A stretch of 64,000 nucleotides of DNA from Umbelopsis isabellina (lineage: Eukaryota; Mucoromycota; Umbelopsidomycetes; Umbelopsidales; Umbelopsidaceae): assembly GCA_016758905.1 (NCBI GenBank), contig JAEPQZ010000006.1:310001-374000 (forward strand), given 5' to 3'. A program made the translations under genes and the position numbers. Under the pieces are notes generated by a model that worked only from the letters and a program-made list of their open reading frames with translations, did no database searches and was not told where the DNA came from. Positions 63,942-64,000 of this stretch are shown here, piece after piece; within the stretch, counting starts at the first letter, position 1, and every line of letters begins with the position of its first letter.

Positions 63942-64000
63942 CTGATGAAGAAGGGTAAGTTAGTTTTAATACTAATCTGTGCCGATAAGTAGTATTGTGT

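Overview
This window is nuclear DNA from a filamentous fungus, most likely an early-diverging (Mucoromycota-type) lineage. Genes are densely packed on both strands and split by many short GT-AG introns of roughly 45-160 nt, with a few GC-AG introns. The gene content is fungal: a Zn2Cys6 factor, a PAS/GATA White-collar-2-type factor, a bZIP with a DUF3425-like tail, and a PHO85-type cyclin. Two genes have architectures known from animals but missing in the model yeasts: an ATG16 carrying a full WD40 propeller, and a DIS3L-type exoribonuclease. That combination is why I favour an early-diverging fungus. The lineage is an inference, not something the sequence states.

Layout. 0-9 kb: 3' part of RNR1, ATG16, an unrecognised membrane protein, V-ATPase c'' (VMA16), mitochondrial ribosome recycling factor. 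9-18 kb: Sel1-repeat Nif1/DSF2-like protein, polyol dehydrogenase and SDR in a divergent pair, bZIP factor, UDP-glucuronate decarboxylase (UXS1), Sec4/Rab8 GTPase. 18-30 kb: arrestin-like protein, F-box/LRR protein, Sfr1/Mei5-like protein, cyclin, DIS3L, CtIP/Sae2. 30-38 kb: NAA30, Zn2Cys6 regulator, cytosolic HSP70, PNKP-like P-loop kinase, flavin-reductase-like protein. 38-47 kb: White-collar-2-like factor, Sdc1/DPY30, ATP synthase delta and beta in a divergent pair, NAD formate dehydrogenase. 47-57 kb: a candidate small secreted protein, a Pumilio protein, a MAPR/cytochrome-b5-like protein, an unresolved minus-strand stretch, an M24B prolidase. 57-64 kb: tRNA-Arg(CCT), U2AF large subunit, a lysophospholipid acyltransferase, and the 3' part of an AAMP/Sqt1 WD40 gene cut by the window end.

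The genes are mostly housekeeping and regulatory and do not form one pathway. Local pairs may share control regions: ATP16/ATP2 (204 bp apart, two subunits of the same F1 machine), the polyol dehydrogenase/SDR pair, and NAA30/CtIP, whose start codons overlap in one CATG. Exon boundaries were worked out by hand from splice signals, reading phase and conserved protein motifs, and most joins keep phase exactly. I found no convincing mobile element, CRISPR array or viral fossil. The most striking finds are an 8-nt microexon in UXS1 with a ghost copy of the neighbouring exon start beside it, the overlapping NAA30/CtIP starts, the fungal DIS3L and WD40-bearing ATG16, and a step-type heat-shock element upstream of HSP70.
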